Assembly (NCBI GenBank): GCA_000237975.1
Contig: CP003179.1
Span: 2,758,270-2,822,269, forward strand
Reading direction: 5' to 3'
DNA length: 64,000 bases
DNA from: Sulfobacillus acidophilus DSM 10332
GTDB taxonomy: Bacteria; Bacillota; Sulfobacillia; Sulfobacillales; Sulfobacillaceae
Shown: one piece after another, positions 34,652 to 46,510 of the stretch
Numbering within the stretch: position 1 is the stretch's first letter
How the letters are laid out: each line of letters starts with the position of its first letter
Notes under the pieces: generated by a model
What the model was told of the DNA's origin: nothing
The model's input: only the letters and a program-made list of their open reading frames with translations
The model's database searches: none
Program-made: the position numbers and the translations under genes

Positions 34652-35848
34652 TTATGCGCGGGAAACCCCTGCCTCGGCTAACAATTGGTCGACCCGGTTC
34701 GTCCGTTCCCACGGTAGTTCAATATCGGTCCGCCCGAAATGGCCGTATGCCGCGGTCTTTAGATAAATGGGGCGCTGCAAATCTAAGGCCTCGATAATGG
34801 CTAAGGGCCTTAAATCGAATACCTCTCGGACCAATTCGGCTAGTCGATCGTCCGGAAGCCGACCGGTACCAAACGTGTCCACCATAATGGAAATCGGTCG
34901 CGCGACCCCGATGGCGTAGGCAATTTGAATTTCCGCCCGGTCGGCCAAGCCCGCCGCCACGAGGTTTTTAGCCACCCACCGCGCGGCATAGGAAGCCGAT
35001 CGGTCGACCTTAGTCGGGTCCTTACCGGAAAAGGCGCCTCCACCGTGCCGGGCGTAACCTCCATAGGTATCGACAATAATTTTCCGTCCGGTCAGTCCGG
35101 AATCTCCATGAGGACCCCCGATAACAAAACGGCCCGTCGGGTTTACCAAAATACGGGTGTCCGACGTGAGCCAGCGATCCCCTAAAACCGGACGGATGAC
35201 ATGATGGATGACCCCTTCCCGCACGTCATCGGATGACGCGTCGGGTGTGTGTTGAGTCGACACCAGAACCGTATCGACGGCAACCGGTTCTCCATTCTGG
35301 TACCGAATCGTCACTTGGGTTTTCCCGTCCGGCCATAAAAATGGTAACACCCCCTCTTTACGCACCTCTGCCAAGCGGCGCGACAACCGGTGGGCCAGTG
35401 AAATGGGCAAAGGCATCAATTCCGGGGTTTCCCGGCAGGCAAAACCGAATACCATCCCTTGATCGCCGGCTCCAATGGTCTCTTTCGGATCCGACAGGCC
35501 TTGACGCGATTCCAGCGCTTGGTCCACTCCCTGAGCGATGTCGGGAGACTGCTCGTCGATCGACGTCAGCACCGCTAGGGTATCGGCGTCAAATCCCATT
35601 TTAGCCCGTGTATACCCGATGTTGCGGATCGTTTCCCGCACCACTTTAGGAATATCGACGTAGCAATCGGTCGAGATTTCGCCCACCACCAACGCTAGTC
35701 CCGTCGTCACGACCGTTTCCGCTGCGACCCGGGCATCGGGGTCATGAGTCAAAATGTTGTCCAAAATCGCGTCAGAAATCTGGTCTGCCACCTTATCCGG
35801 GTGCCCTTCGGTCACCGACTCCGAGGTAAATAAAATATCGCGCCCCAA
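34652..35848 (-). CDS. metK: S-adenosylmethionine synthetase
   Basis: This 398-residue enzyme makes SAM from methionine and ATP. The start TTG 35848 lies six bases after GGAGGAGG and gives [27 protein letters not shown]. The methionine-loop region [12 protein letters not shown] and the P-loop-like [16 protein letters not shown] are both present. The longer open frame to 36160 covers the riboswitch and is not coding. Expression is controlled by the SAM riboswitch upstream. Confidence 0.96.
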   Translation of the reverse strand: MGRDILFTSESVTEGHPDKVADQISDAILDNILTHDPDARVAAETVVTTGLALVVGEISTDCYVDIPKVVRETIRNIGYTRAKMGFDADTLAVLTSIDEQSPDIAQGVDQALESRQGLSDPKETIGAGDQGMVFGFACRETPELMPLPISLAHRLSRRLAEVRKEGVLPFLWPDGKTQVTIRYQNGEPVAVDTVLVSTQHTPDASSDDVREGVIHHVIRPVLGDRWLTSDTRILVNPTGRFVIGGPHGDSGLTGRKIIVDTYGGYARHGGGAFSGKDPTKVDRSASYAARWVAKNLVAAGLADRAEIQIAYAIGVARPISIMVDTFGTGRLPDDRLAELVREVFDLRPLAIIEALDLQRPIYLKTAAYGHFGRTDIELPWERTNRVDQLLAEAGVSRA

Positions 35849-35902
35849 TTCAAACCTCCTCCACAAACGACATGCACGCAGGACCGCGCTGTATTTTACG
35901 CG

Positions 35903-35929
35903 AAAAACCCTCTTCCGGAGAGAAGAGGG
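35903..35929 (-). terminator. Riboswitch-controlled terminator upstream of metK
   Basis: On the minus strand CCCTCTTCTCTCCGGAAGAGGG followed by five T, 54 bases before the metK start. It is the expression platform of the SAM-I riboswitch. Confidence 0.88.
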
Positions 35930-35940
35930 AGTCCCTGTTT

Positions 35941-36041
35941 CTCTCATCCTCCCGGTCATCCCGGTCGGGTTTGGCACCTGGGCATCGCCTGGTTGCCGGG
36001 CTTCATCGGGCCGTCCCCTCCACCACTCGTGATAAGAGCAT
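35941..36041 (-). ncRNA. SAM-I (S-box) riboswitch of metK
   Basis: The minus-strand RNA shows the S-box core in order: CTCTTATCACGAG, GGTGGAGGG, GGCCCGATGAAGCCCGGCAA, GGTGCCAA and the closing GAGAG that pairs with the first CTCTT. When SAM binds, the downstream terminator should form and metK transcription stops. The expected antiterminator would involve the strand between the aptamer and terminator (about 35930-35945). Confidence 0.95.
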
Positions 36042-36061
36042 GTCCATAAATTGTCGTCGTG

Positions 36062-36090
36062 AGTATACCCAACGGCTGAACGTCTGTCAA
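36062..36090 (-). promoter_or_regulatory. metK promoter
   Basis: Perfect TTGACA (36090-36085), 17 bp, TATACT (36067-36062) on the minus strand, about 20 bases upstream of the riboswitch. Confidence 0.85.
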
Positions 36091-36184
36091 CCGCCATAGA
36101 ACCACCGGTTTGGGGGAAAATCGGCAACCGGGCGGTGGGGTCGCGCCGGGGGTTTGGCAAATACCCCCGGCCTTGATGGACCCA

Positions 36185-36442
36185 TTACACGGGATTTTGG
36201 GTCCGAAACTTTTGGCGGGTGGCCTCTCCACCCCGCAAATGACGCTCGGCCTTATTCACCTCCAAGATTTTTTTCACCTCCTGAGCGAGGTGAGCATTGA
36301 CTTTGGGGAGACGCTCGGTCACATCCTTATGGACTGTGCTTTTGGAAACCCCAAACACTTTGGCCGTATCCCGTACGGTCGCGCCACTCTTTAAAATATA
36401 GTTGCCAATATCCATTACGCGTTGCCAGATATGGTCTTTCAC
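36185..36442 (-). CDS. spoIIID: Sporulation transcription factor SpoIIID
   Basis: This 85-residue DNA-binding protein controls mother-cell genes during sporulation. The helix-turn-helix is ATVRDTAKVFGVSKSTVHKDV (about 21-41), and the conserved pattern RLPKVNAHLAQEVKKILEVNKAERHLRGGEATRQKF follows. GTG 36442 lies behind AAGGGGCCGGAG. Upstream, CATATACT (near 36486) resembles a sigma-E -10 element. It shows that the organism forms endospores. Confidence 0.94.
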   Translation of the reverse strand: MKDHIWQRVMDIGNYILKSGATVRDTAKVFGVSKSTVHKDVTERLPKVNAHLAQEVKKILEVNKAERHLRGGEATRQKFRTQNPV

Positions 36443-36491
36443 CGCTCCGGCCCCTTTCTCCCCCCGTCATTTGCTAGAGTATATGGTCCGC

Positions 36492-36526
36492 AAAAAAAAT
36501 AATGCCAGGGCCCAAGCCCTGGCATC
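36492..36526 (-). terminator. Terminator after the spoIIQ-like gene
   Basis: On the minus strand ATGCCAGGGC-TTGG-GCCCTGGCAT followed by TATTTTTTTT. It separates the SpoIIQ-like gene from spoIIID. Confidence 0.87.
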
Positions 36527-36537
36527 GGGACGTCTGG

Positions 36538-37107
36538 TTAGGAGGAAGGGTGCAGATAGTTCATCGGATTGGTCGCGGTGGCCCCATGGTAGACCTGAAA
36601 GTCCAGGTGCGGACCTGCTTGACGGCTATATAAACTGGATCCGCCCACGGTTCCAATCACTTGCCCTTGCTGCACCTGGTCTCCAGCCTTCACCGTCGCT
36701 TTCCCCAGATGCCCGTAAACTGTTTCAAACCCATCCCCGTCGGCCACTGTCACCGTGAGACCCATATGAGGTTCTTGGGTGACTTGGGTCACGGTGCCCG
36801 ACCAAGCGGCCCGAACCGGTTGATTGGCTTGAGCGGCAATGGTAATGCCCGGATTGTAGTACCATTCGTTGAGCGCCCCCGAATATTGCCACCCGAAACT
36901 CGACATGAGCTTACCCGATACCGGCATCATCAGCGGGGCTGAGGTCGGGCCTCCGGTCGACGATTTTGGTGTCGACACCGTATGCACCTTCGATATGGGG
37001 CCGGTGGCGGGTGCCGCGTGGCGATGGCTAAACACCAGCCAGCCGCCTCCAGCGACCACAATGATCCCCGCAATGACGCCCATAATGGTTTGTTGACGAT
37101 TGGCCAT
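36538..37107 (-). CDS. spoIIQ: SpoIIQ-like LytM-domain protein without zinc ligands
   Basis: This 189-residue protein has one N-terminal membrane anchor (about 7-26), a Ser/Thr/Pro-rich linker and a LytM (M23) domain. ATG 37107 follows GAGGAAGCGGGA. The three zinc positions of active M23 peptidases (HxGxD and HLH) read N85-PGI-T89 and HLD169, so no metal site is left, although H133 in VYGHLGK remains. SpoIIQ of B. subtilis is similarly inactive and links the forespore to the SpoIIIAH channel. Position just upstream of spoIIID supports the same role. Confidence 0.83.
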   Translation of the reverse strand: MANRQQTIMGVIAGIIVVAGGGWLVFSHRHAAPATGPISKVHTVSTPKSSTGGPTSAPLMMPVSGKLMSSFGWQYSGALNEWYYNPGITIAAQANQPVRAAWSGTVTQVTQEPHMGLTVTVADGDGFETVYGHLGKATVKAGDQVQQGQVIGTVGGSSLYSRQAGPHLDFQVYHGATATNPMNYLHPSS

Positions 37108-37176
37108 GCAATTCCCGCTTCCTCGGTTGAGATTGCCCAAACTGGGCTATGCTCAGTGTGTCCAGGTTTTACCAGT

Positions 37177-37872
37177 TTAATACGTCATGGTAATCAGCGG
37201 GGAGCCGACCAATACTTCCGGATGTCCCCAATAGGTATTGGGGGTTACCGCGACTTGGATATTCACCGGGCGCCCGGCCAGCGTATCGGACGTTCCGATG
37301 GCGGGGGTCTCGCCGGCCACCGATACATATTCGGCCGTAGTCATCGCATTGACCGGGTTGGCTCCGACGGCAGCGAAGGCTTGATTGATGAGACCTTTTG
37401 CCATTGCCGGAGAATAGGACTGCGAGACCCAGCCGACCAGATTGACCGAGAGATGCACGGTTCCGTACGGTGCTAATAGATGGGTCAGCCAATTCTGTGA
37501 ATCATAAAGGCCCGCCAAGCCGTCCGTCGATGTGCGATCAATCACGATATAGGTGCCGCCGGCGGTGAGCGACTCCGCAATAATGCGGGTCGTGACACCG
37601 GCCGTTTGCTGGCTCACGGTGACTTTGTCATACGTCGTGCCGGATTGGCTGACAGGCGCTCCTGAAATGTGGCCGACGTCGGCGACGTCTTTCACCAAAT
37701 GATCCAGTCCCGGATTCCCGGTGACTTCAACCCATCCATTTAAACTATATCCCGTGGCATGCGCTCCCGTGGCCTTGAAGGCGGATGTCAAGGGCGCCAC
37801 CATGGCCGCGTTGGCGCTGGCGCCCAACCACACGAGAAAGCCGATGGGCAATAGCCATCCAATGTATTTCAT
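37177..37872 (-). CDS. ywmB: YwmB family protein
   Basis: This 231-residue protein has an N-terminal signal or anchor (about 1-23) and an extracytoplasmic domain matching the YwmB family (DUF1779, which has a TATA-box-binding-protein-like fold). It contains VTTRIIAESLTAGGTYIVID and the C-terminal SVAGETPAIGT. Function is unknown. ATG 37872 follows AGAAGGGA. In Bacillus ywmB likewise lies just after the atp operon and before murAA-spoIID-spoIIQ; murA and spoIID are missing here. Confidence 0.75.
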   Translation of the reverse strand: MKYIGWLLPIGFLVWLGASANAAMVAPLTSAFKATGAHATGYSLNGWVEVTGNPGLDHLVKDVADVGHISGAPVSQSGTTYDKVTVSQQTAGVTTRIIAESLTAGGTYIVIDRTSTDGLAGLYDSQNWLTHLLAPYGTVHLSVNLVGWVSQSYSPAMAKGLINQAFAAVGANPVNAMTTAEYVSVAGETPAIGTSDTLAGRPVNIQVAVTPNTYWGHPEVLVGSPLITMTY

Positions 37873-37969
37873 CCGAATCCCTTCTTTTTCAAAATCACTC
37901 CCGTCTTGTGAAAGTTTTCCACATCCCTGGCCAATTCATACTCCACGGCAATCCCTGTCGAAAAAAGCC

Positions 37970-37995
37970 TCCCCATGTGAGGGGAGGCTTCTCCA
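37970..37995 (-). terminator. Terminator of the atp operon
   Basis: On the minus strand AGCCTCCCC-TCACAT-GGGGAGGCT followed by TTTTTT. It lies about 20 bases after the stop codon of the displaced atpC 3' end. Confidence 0.88.
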
Positions 37996-38165
37996 ATCGG
38001 ACCGGTGTCGGGCCTTTAATGCGTCATGAGCCGGCCTGCGAGTTTTAAGCGATTTTCAGCCCGTTTTAGTGCGCGTTCCGCCCGCGCCAGATCGACCGCC
38101 GTTTGGCCGCCTCCGGTATTGAGGCGTTCCAAAGCTCGCTGCCGCGCCCGTTCGGCACGGGCAAT

Positions 38166-38173
38166 GTCGACCA
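38166..38173. repeat. Target-site duplication, left copy
   Basis: GTCGACCA on the plus strand, identical to 39589-39596 and directly abutting the element's left end. Confidence 0.85.
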
Positions 38174-38200
38174 GAGGTTGTCCCAGGTTTCGTGGAATTT
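38174..38200 (+). repeat. Left terminal inverted repeat of the element
   Basis: Begins GAGGTTGTCCCA and continues TTTCGTGGAA. It pairs with the right end with about six mismatches. Confidence 0.75.
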
Positions 38201-38224
38201 CGCTAGCGTATCCTTTCTCATGAT

Positions 38225-39490
38225 TTAACCGATTTGCTCGGTTTTTTGTTCGGGTTTATGCGCCACTGCTGATTTTAAGGCCGTTTGCAACACGGGAATC
38301 TCGCGATAGCCCGGGATCCGCGTCAACGTGTCTTCGATGAAAAAGCTCGCCGACGCCAACCAGCGTAAGACTTGTTGCCCATTGGTCCAATGTTTGACGT
38401 TCTGCGCATGGGTCCGAAATTGACTGTTAAGAGATTCCATGGCATTGGTGTTGGCCAACGTTTGGCGCAAGAGGCCCGGAAGACCCAAACGCTGCACGGT
38501 GAGGGTCTCTTCCAACCCTTCTCGGAGGCTCCCGGCGGCGCCGGGATGGTCCCGTTCAAGCTCTTTCGCGAGCGCTTCTAATGCCTGGGCGGCCTTGTCC
38601 GCATCCGGTTCTTGATACGCTTTCCGTAAGCGCTGGCGGACACGATTTTCGGCCGATTTCGGCAGGTGGTCCAGCACATTCCGTTGCTTGTGAATTTGGC
38701 AGCGTTGGATGAGGACGCGATCCCCCCAGACCTCGCGCACCGCTTTGGCTAAGGCCTTGGCGCCATCGATGACCACGAGTAATCCGTGCGCGGCCGTCAG
38801 GCCGCGGGTGATCAGATCCTGTAATAAGGCCGTGACCACGGTATGATTTTCGGTGGCCCCTTCCACCAATCCCAGTACGCGTTTGTGGCCTTCCGCATCA
38901 ATCCCTAAGGCCCCGACCACCATGTGGTCGGCCACGCGCAAACCATCGATCATCACCACAACCCACGTCCGGTCATCCAACCGGCGTTGGAGGAAGCGGT
39001 CGAGGGCCTGTTGGGTGGCTTGGATAAAGCGCCGGCTCACCGTGCTTTTGCTGGGGCCCGGCTGCTCCATCGCGGATTCAAAGGCGGCATCGGCATGGCG
39101 CTGCTGGCGGCTCGCTAAGCCATACAGCATCCGTTCCAGTACGGCTTGGGTCGCCAGCGTCGGGTCCTGAAACTGATGGTAGGTGTCTAACGGAATTTCC
39201 TCCGAGCCATCGGCTGCCCGCACCCGTGGGTGCGAAACGGAGATTTTGCGATCCCCCAAAAAGACGCTCCCGACTTCGGTCCCGTGTCGGACCGCTTGGC
39301 GTTGCGGATCATGACGTCCTTTAGGCCCCGCTAACTGCTCCACCTCGGCCGCCATCATCTGTTGCAAGACCTGCAATCCGACCCGGATCGACAGCGCCAA
39401 TAAGCCGTCTTCCGCATCCTGGAGAATGTCTACCCACGGCACGGTCAGCGTCTGTTCCGAGCGGGACTTTTTCGTTATACTGGAAGCCAC
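38225..39490 (-). CDS. IS256 family (mutator-type) transposase
   Basis: This 421-residue DDE transposase has aspartates in VVVMIDGLRVAD and LLVVIDGAKALAKAV, a C/H region (IQRCQIHKQRNVLDHLP) and glutamate in NTNAMESLNSQFR. GTG 39490 has AAGGAGG eight bases upstream; ATG 39508 is in frame but lacks a good site. No frameshift or stop breaks the frame, so the element may be active or recently inserted. Confidence 0.92.
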   Translation of the reverse strand: MASSITKKSRSEQTLTVPWVDILQDAEDGLLALSIRVGLQVLQQMMAAEVEQLAGPKGRHDPQRQAVRHGTEVGSVFLGDRKISVSHPRVRAADGSEEIPLDTYHQFQDPTLATQAVLERMLYGLASRQQRHADAAFESAMEQPGPSKSTVSRRFIQATQQALDRFLQRRLDDRTWVVVMIDGLRVADHMVVGALGIDAEGHKRVLGLVEGATENHTVVTALLQDLITRGLTAAHGLLVVIDGAKALAKAVREVWGDRVLIQRCQIHKQRNVLDHLPKSAENRVRQRLRKAYQEPDADKAAQALEALAKELERDHPGAAGSLREGLEETLTVQRLGLPGLLRQTLANTNAMESLNSQFRTHAQNVKHWTNGQQVLRWLASASFFIEDTLTRIPGYREIPVLQTALKSAVAHKPEQKTEQIG

Positions 39491-39560
39491 TAGCGATTCC
39501 TCCTTCATGATGGGTTAGACCTCTCTAGTAAACCAGAGAGCCATCGGGATCGCTAGTTTC

Positions 39561-39587
39561 AATTTCCACGAAAAATGGGGCATTCTC
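39561..39587 (-). repeat. Right terminal inverted repeat of the element
   Basis: Read inward on the minus strand it begins GAGAATGCCCCA and continues TTTCGTGGAA. It supplies the stop codon of the truncated epsilon. One extra base (39588) separates it from the duplication. Confidence 0.75.
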
Positions 39588-39588
39588 C

Positions 39589-39596
39589 GTCGACCA
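39589..39596. repeat. Target-site duplication, right copy
   Basis: GTCGACCA on the plus strand, identical to 38166-38173; it is the V90-D91 coding segment of atpC. Confidence 0.85.
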
Positions 39597-39879
39597 TGTC
39601 GGCAGTCTCGGCCGAGTCGGCCAGCACGGTGGTCTCGTCCGCTTGCACTTCTAGAAATCCACCGCCGATCGTCATCTGCTCGGTCTTCCCGTCTTCCAGG
39701 TAAATCGTCATAATGTGGGGCAGCAAAGGGGTAATAATCTGCATATGATGCGCTAAGATGCCGATTTCCCCTTCCGTACTGCGGACCACTATCATGACAA
39801 CCGGACGGTCATAAATGGTCCGTTCCGGGGTCACTACCCGCAGCCGATACGTTGTGGCCATTGTCGTCCCCCCGTCCCG

Positions 39880-42170
<2,291 letters not shown>

Positions 42171-43679
42171 TTAAAACACCGCCGTTTTCTTGAATTGCTC
42201 AATAGCGTCCGACAGTTTTTTGGTCGTTTCGTCACTCAACGCTTTCTCTGTCCGAATCGTCTCCAGCAACCCCGCCTGTTGCTCGTGCAGATACCGGAGA
42301 AAGCCTCGCTCAAAGTCCCGGATGCGTTCTAACGGCACATCATCCAAAAAGCCCTTGGTCACCGCAAAAATAATCGCCACCTGCTCTTCGACCTTGAGGG
42401 GCTGATATTGCGGTTGTTTGAGAATCTCCACCGTCCGGGCTCCCCGGGCCAGCCGGGCTTGGGTCGCCTTATCCAGGTCGGAACCGAATTGCGCAAAGGC
42501 TGCCAGTTCCCGGTATTGTGCCAAGTCCAGACGCATTCCGCCCGCCACTTGTCGCATGGCCTTAATTTGGGCGGCGCCTCCGACTCGGGACACCGATAAC
42601 CCGACGTTAACCGCAGGACGTACCCCGGAAAAGAAGAGGTCGCTTTCCAAAAAGATTTGACCGTCGGTAATTGAAATCACGTTGGTCGGGATGTACGCGC
42701 TAATGTCGCCCGCAAGAGTTTCGATAATCGGCAAGGCCGTCAGGCTGCCACCGCCTTTTTCGTCGGAAAGCCGGGCTGCACGCTCCAATAGGCGACTGTG
42801 AAGGTAAAAGACGTCACCGGGATACGCCTCGCGACCCGGAGGCCGTCGGAGCAATAACGACATGGCACGGTAAGCCACCGCATGTTTGGACAGGTCATCA
42901 TAGACTACCAAGACGTCTTTCCCGTTGTCCCGAAATTCTTCCCCCATGGCACAACCCGCATAGGGGGCCAAATACTGGAGAGGAGCGGGCTCGGAAGCGG
43001 CAGCCGAAACCACGATGGTGTAGTCCATGGCGCCATGTTCTTCCAATGTCTTCACGATGCCGGCAATCGTCGATTCCTTTTGGCCGATCCCCACATAAAC
43101 GCAAATCACATTCTGATCCTTCTGGTTCAGAATGGTGTCAATGGCCAATGCCGTTTTACCGGTCTGGCGGTCACCGATAATGAGCTCGCGCTGCCCCCGA
43201 CCAATCGGAATCATGGCATCGATAGCCTTTAAGCCCGTTTGTAACGGGGTATTCACCGGCTGTCGGTCAATAATACCGGGAGCCGGATACTCGACCGGAC
43301 GTCGTCGATCACTGGCAATCGGGCCTTTGCCGTCTAACGGCTGTCCTAAGGCGGAAACCACCCGTCCGATCAGGGCTTCCCCGACCGGCACCTCGACCAC
43401 ACGGCCGGTCCGGCGGACGCGGTCTCCTTCTTTAATCCCCTCGTCGTCACCCAAGATGACACAGCCGACGTTGTCTTTTTCCAGGTTCAACGCCATACCA
43501 TAGACACCATTGTCGAACTCCAGCAACTCGCCGGCCATACAATCCTCTAACCCGTAAATGCGGGAGATACCGTCTCCGACGCTCAACACCACGCCGGATT
43601 CGGACAGTTCGGTGGTTACCCCGTATTTTTCGATTTCCTCTTTGAGAATGGCACTAATTTCGTCAGGTCTAATGCTCAA
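42171..43679 (-). CDS. atpA: ATP synthase subunit alpha
   Basis: This 502-residue non-catalytic nucleotide-binding subunit has the Walker A loop GDRQTGKT (169-176) and [42 protein letters not shown], which carries the alpha arginine-finger region. The start is TTG 43679 ([20 protein letters not shown]) after GGGGGAGG with eight bases spacing. It overlaps the 3' end of atpH by 11 bases. The length is exactly that of Bacillus alpha. Confidence 0.96.
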   Translation of the reverse strand: MSIRPDEISAILKEEIEKYGVTTELSESGVVLSVGDGISRIYGLEDCMAGELLEFDNGVYGMALNLEKDNVGCVILGDDEGIKEGDRVRRTGRVVEVPVGEALIGRVVSALGQPLDGKGPIASDRRRPVEYPAPGIIDRQPVNTPLQTGLKAIDAMIPIGRGQRELIIGDRQTGKTALAIDTILNQKDQNVICVYVGIGQKESTIAGIVKTLEEHGAMDYTIVVSAAASEPAPLQYLAPYAGCAMGEEFRDNGKDVLVVYDDLSKHAVAYRAMSLLLRRPPGREAYPGDVFYLHSRLLERAARLSDEKGGGSLTALPIIETLAGDISAYIPTNVISITDGQIFLESDLFFSGVRPAVNVGLSVSRVGGAAQIKAMRQVAGGMRLDLAQYRELAAFAQFGSDLDKATQARLARGARTVEILKQPQYQPLKVEEQVAIIFAVTKGFLDDVPLERIRDFERGFLRYLHEQQAGLLETIRTEKALSDETTKKLSDAIEQFKKTAVF

Positions 43680-44235
43680 GGACACTACCTCCCCCGTCTC
43701 CACTGCGCAAGCGTTCGCCCAACAGCGCTAACCGCCGAGCCAAACTGCCGTCCAACACGCGGTCCCCCATGCGAATCACCACGCCCCCCAAAAGCTTCGG
43801 ATCTACGTGCAGCGACAGGTGAACCTGATGTCCGGTGGCACGGGCTAACGCCTGGGTCAGTGCGTCTTTTTCATCGGCACCCAATTCTTCGGCACTGGTG
43901 ACATCGGCATGCCGAATCCCTCGAGCGTCATCCCATAGCCGACGATACTCACTCGCAATTTCACCCAAGACCGTTTCCCGATTTTTATCCAATAAGACTT
44001 CTAAGAAATGCCGGGTCAACTCGTCCAAATCCGAGGCGAAAACACGGTGAACCACGTCCCGTTTGACGCGTTTGGATACTTCGGGGCGCCGAATAAATGC
44101 GCGAAACGCGGGATTTCCGTCCCACACCGCCAATACCCGCTCTAAATCCTCCCAAACGCGCGCCTCCCGGCCGGCCGACTGGGCTAAGGTAAACAGCGCG
44201 CGGGCATAGGGTCTTGCCACCTGCTGATGTATCAT
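43669..44235 (-). CDS. atpH: ATP synthase subunit delta
   Basis: This 188-residue peripheral stalk subunit has an N-terminal helical domain ([33 protein letters not shown]) and the conserved C-terminal [33 protein letters not shown]. Its ATG overlaps the atpF stop by four bases (44235-44232). Confidence 0.95.
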   Translation of the reverse strand: MIHQQVARPYARALFTLAQSAGREARVWEDLERVLAVWDGNPAFRAFIRRPEVSKRVKRDVVHRVFASDLDELTRHFLEVLLDKNRETVLGEIASEYRRLWDDARGIRHADVTSAEELGADEKDALTQALARATGHQVHLSLHVDPKLLGGVVIRMGDRVLDGSLARRLALLGERLRSGDGGGSVLEH

Positions 44236-44726
44236 TGTAACTGCCCTGCGTCTTGGAGAATTTCTTCCAAATAGAGATGTTGGTCATCGCGGTTGACATT
44301 ACGCTCCAACAGCCGTTCCGTCGCCGCCACCACTAAGTCGGCCACTTGATGGCGAATTTGGGCCAATGCCACTTCTTTTTCATGTTCAATTTCTTCAATG
44401 GCCGCCCGCTGCCGGTAACTCGCTTCCCGTTGAGCCGCGTCAATAATCTTCTTGGCTTGCTCATCGCCCTCGCGGCGGGCATTGGCTAAAATCGCTTTGG
44501 CCTCGTCCCGCGCCTGGTTAATCAGCTGTTGGGCTTCCTGACGTAATTGTTCGGCTTCATTCCTCAGACTATCCGCATCGGAAATTTGCTTGGCGATCGT
44601 CTCGCGACGTTTTTGCATCGCTTGCAATATAGGCTTATATACGTACGCCCTGAGCAAGATAAGCAAAATCACCCATTGCAGCACAGCTGCCAGCATATTG
44701 CCTGCGGTGAGTGAAGTGCTGGACAC
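44232..44726 (-). CDS. atpF: ATP synthase subunit b
   Basis: This 164-residue stator subunit has one N-terminal membrane helix (about 10-28) followed by a long charged coiled coil (RRETIAKQISDADSLRNEAEQLRQEAQQLINQARDEAKAILANARREGDEQAKKII). GTG 44726 lies seven bases after AGGAG. A single b gene implies a b2 homodimer. Confidence 0.95.
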   Translation of the reverse strand: MSSTSLTAGNMLAAVLQWVILLILLRAYVYKPILQAMQKRRETIAKQISDADSLRNEAEQLRQEAQQLINQARDEAKAILANARREGDEQAKKIIDAAQREASYRQRAAIEEIEHEKEVALAQIRHQVADLVVAATERLLERNVNRDDQHLYLEEILQDAGQLQ

Positions 44727-44763
44727 GTCTTAACTCCTTCCTGAATTAGCCAGAATCCTCCGA

Positions 44764-45717
<954 letters not shown>

Positions 45718-45721
<4 letters not shown>

Positions 45722-46131
45722 CCGTTCACCCCCTTGCCTGTGCGATTAAACGCCGCCCACACCAAAAAGACCACGTGGGGCAAGAAAATGCCGGCGAGGG
45801 CCCAACCAAGTGCGACGTGAGTGTAATGGGAGAGGACATAAAAATACCCCCCTAACAGCACCAATCGGGACACCAGACGCAGGTTCAATCCAACGATGGC
45901 TGCGCGGGGATTTAATCGAGCCCAGAGCGGCAACCTGAGACCCAATCCTATCAGGTCAACCAGGCCGGGTAAAATGCCCATTGCTAATCCCCACAGGATG
46001 CGAGACCCTGTCACCCACCCTGCCAGCGCCAAACCGATCCCGATCAGCGCCGTCAGAGCCGCAGCACGTTTCCACTGGGTAGTAAATTCCTTCACCGGAG
46101 TAATATCCGCGACAAATGATAGATCCCCCAA
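45718..46131 (-). CDS. atpI: ATP synthase protein I-like membrane protein
   Basis: This 137-residue protein has four hydrophobic segments in the AtpI position, ahead of subunit a. AtpI helps c-ring assembly or acts in cation supply; it is not part of the finished enzyme. TTG 46131 has GGAG seven bases upstream; GTG 46095 is an alternative. Its start overlaps the preceding small gene by 40 bases. Confidence 0.8.
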
Positions 46132-46319
46132 AATCCCGCTCCGATCCCGAGGATCACTCCACTAACCGTGAGCCACGGGCCCGAGTGGAATACTCCATCC
46201 AGCCAGTGCCCGAGAACAAACCCGAGCAACGTGGCGACGATTAATTGGAAGGACAGTGCAGCTGCGATACCCACACCCCGAAGGCTTGATCCTTCGGATC
46301 CCTTAGGGTCCTCCGACAT
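46092..46319 (-). CDS. atpZ: AtpZ-like small membrane protein
   Basis: This 75-residue protein has two membrane helices (LSFQLIVATLLGFVLGHWLDGVF and PWLTVSGVILGIGAGFWGIYHL) separated by the short polar HWLDG. This is the AtpZ pattern, a partner of AtpI linked to magnesium/calcium supply. It is first in the atp operon. ATG 46319 lies after AAAGGTGAGG. Confidence 0.82.
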   Translation of the reverse strand: MSEDPKGSEGSSLRGVGIAAALSFQLIVATLLGFVLGHWLDGVFHSGPWLTVSGVILGIGAGFWGIYHLSRILLR

Positions 46320-46436
46320 CTCCCTCACCTTTCCGGTGAAATGATTGGCTTAAGTCGCGGCCTCGGAAGAGATTCGGATACCCCGTCGGGTTTCGGTGCG
46401 GGAGACATATACCTACCCCACCTTCACCGAGGCATA

Positions 46437-46465
46437 AGTATACCGATCGACCTAAACCAAGTCAA
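46437..46465 (-). promoter_or_regulatory. atp operon promoter
   Basis: On the minus strand TTGACT (46465-46460), 17 bp, TATACT (46442-46437), about 118 bases before atpZ. A near-consensus housekeeping promoter. Confidence 0.8.
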
Positions 46466-46510
46466 TATGACCAATCTCCCGCAAATCCCCCTGGCTCCGA
46501 CCACAAAATC

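Larger units (their letters stand above)
38174..39588 (-). mobile_element. IS256-type insertion sequence inside atpC
   Basis: A 1,415-bp element bounded by 8-bp duplications. Its ends (38174-38200 and the complement of 39561-39587) are imperfect terminal inverted repeats matching at about 21 of 27 positions, with shared core TTTCGTGGAA. It contains one mutator-type transposase gene in the same direction as the atp operon. Length, duplication size and transposase fit the IS256 family. Only one copy is in the window. Confidence 0.88.
38016..39861 (-). pseudogene. atpC: ATP synthase epsilon subunit gene split by an IS256-type element
   Basis: The 5' part (39861-39589) encodes residues 1-91, the beta-sandwich that binds gamma and the c-ring, ending DSAETADMVD. 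The 3' part (38165-38016) encodes IARAERARQRALERLNTGGG...NRLKLAGRLMTH, the two regulatory helices. Removing the insert and one copy of the 8-bp duplication joins them in frame as a 140-residue epsilon with ADMVDIARAER at the junction. As it stands, translation reads nine IS-encoded residues (GECPIFRGN) and stops at 39559, giving a 100-residue protein without helices. The helical domain restrains ATP hydrolysis in other bacteria and is not needed for coupling, so the product may still work. Confidence 0.92.

Noticed and set aside
34652-36160. metK as a 502-residue protein with an N-terminal extension
   Set aside because: The extension translates the SAM riboswitch and its terminator. TTG 35848 has a perfect ribosome site and gives the normal length.
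38026-38223. Plus-strand frame of 65 codons at the left end of the insertion element
   Set aside because: It is antisense to the displaced 3' part of atpC, whose minus-strand frame matches epsilon helices exactly.
39545-39580. Reading the TTTCGTGGAA arms alone as the target site of the insertion, with a palindromic target
   Set aside because: That reading leaves atpC out of frame and gives no duplication. Extending the arms to 27 bp reveals terminal repeats and an exact 8-bp duplication that restores the gene.
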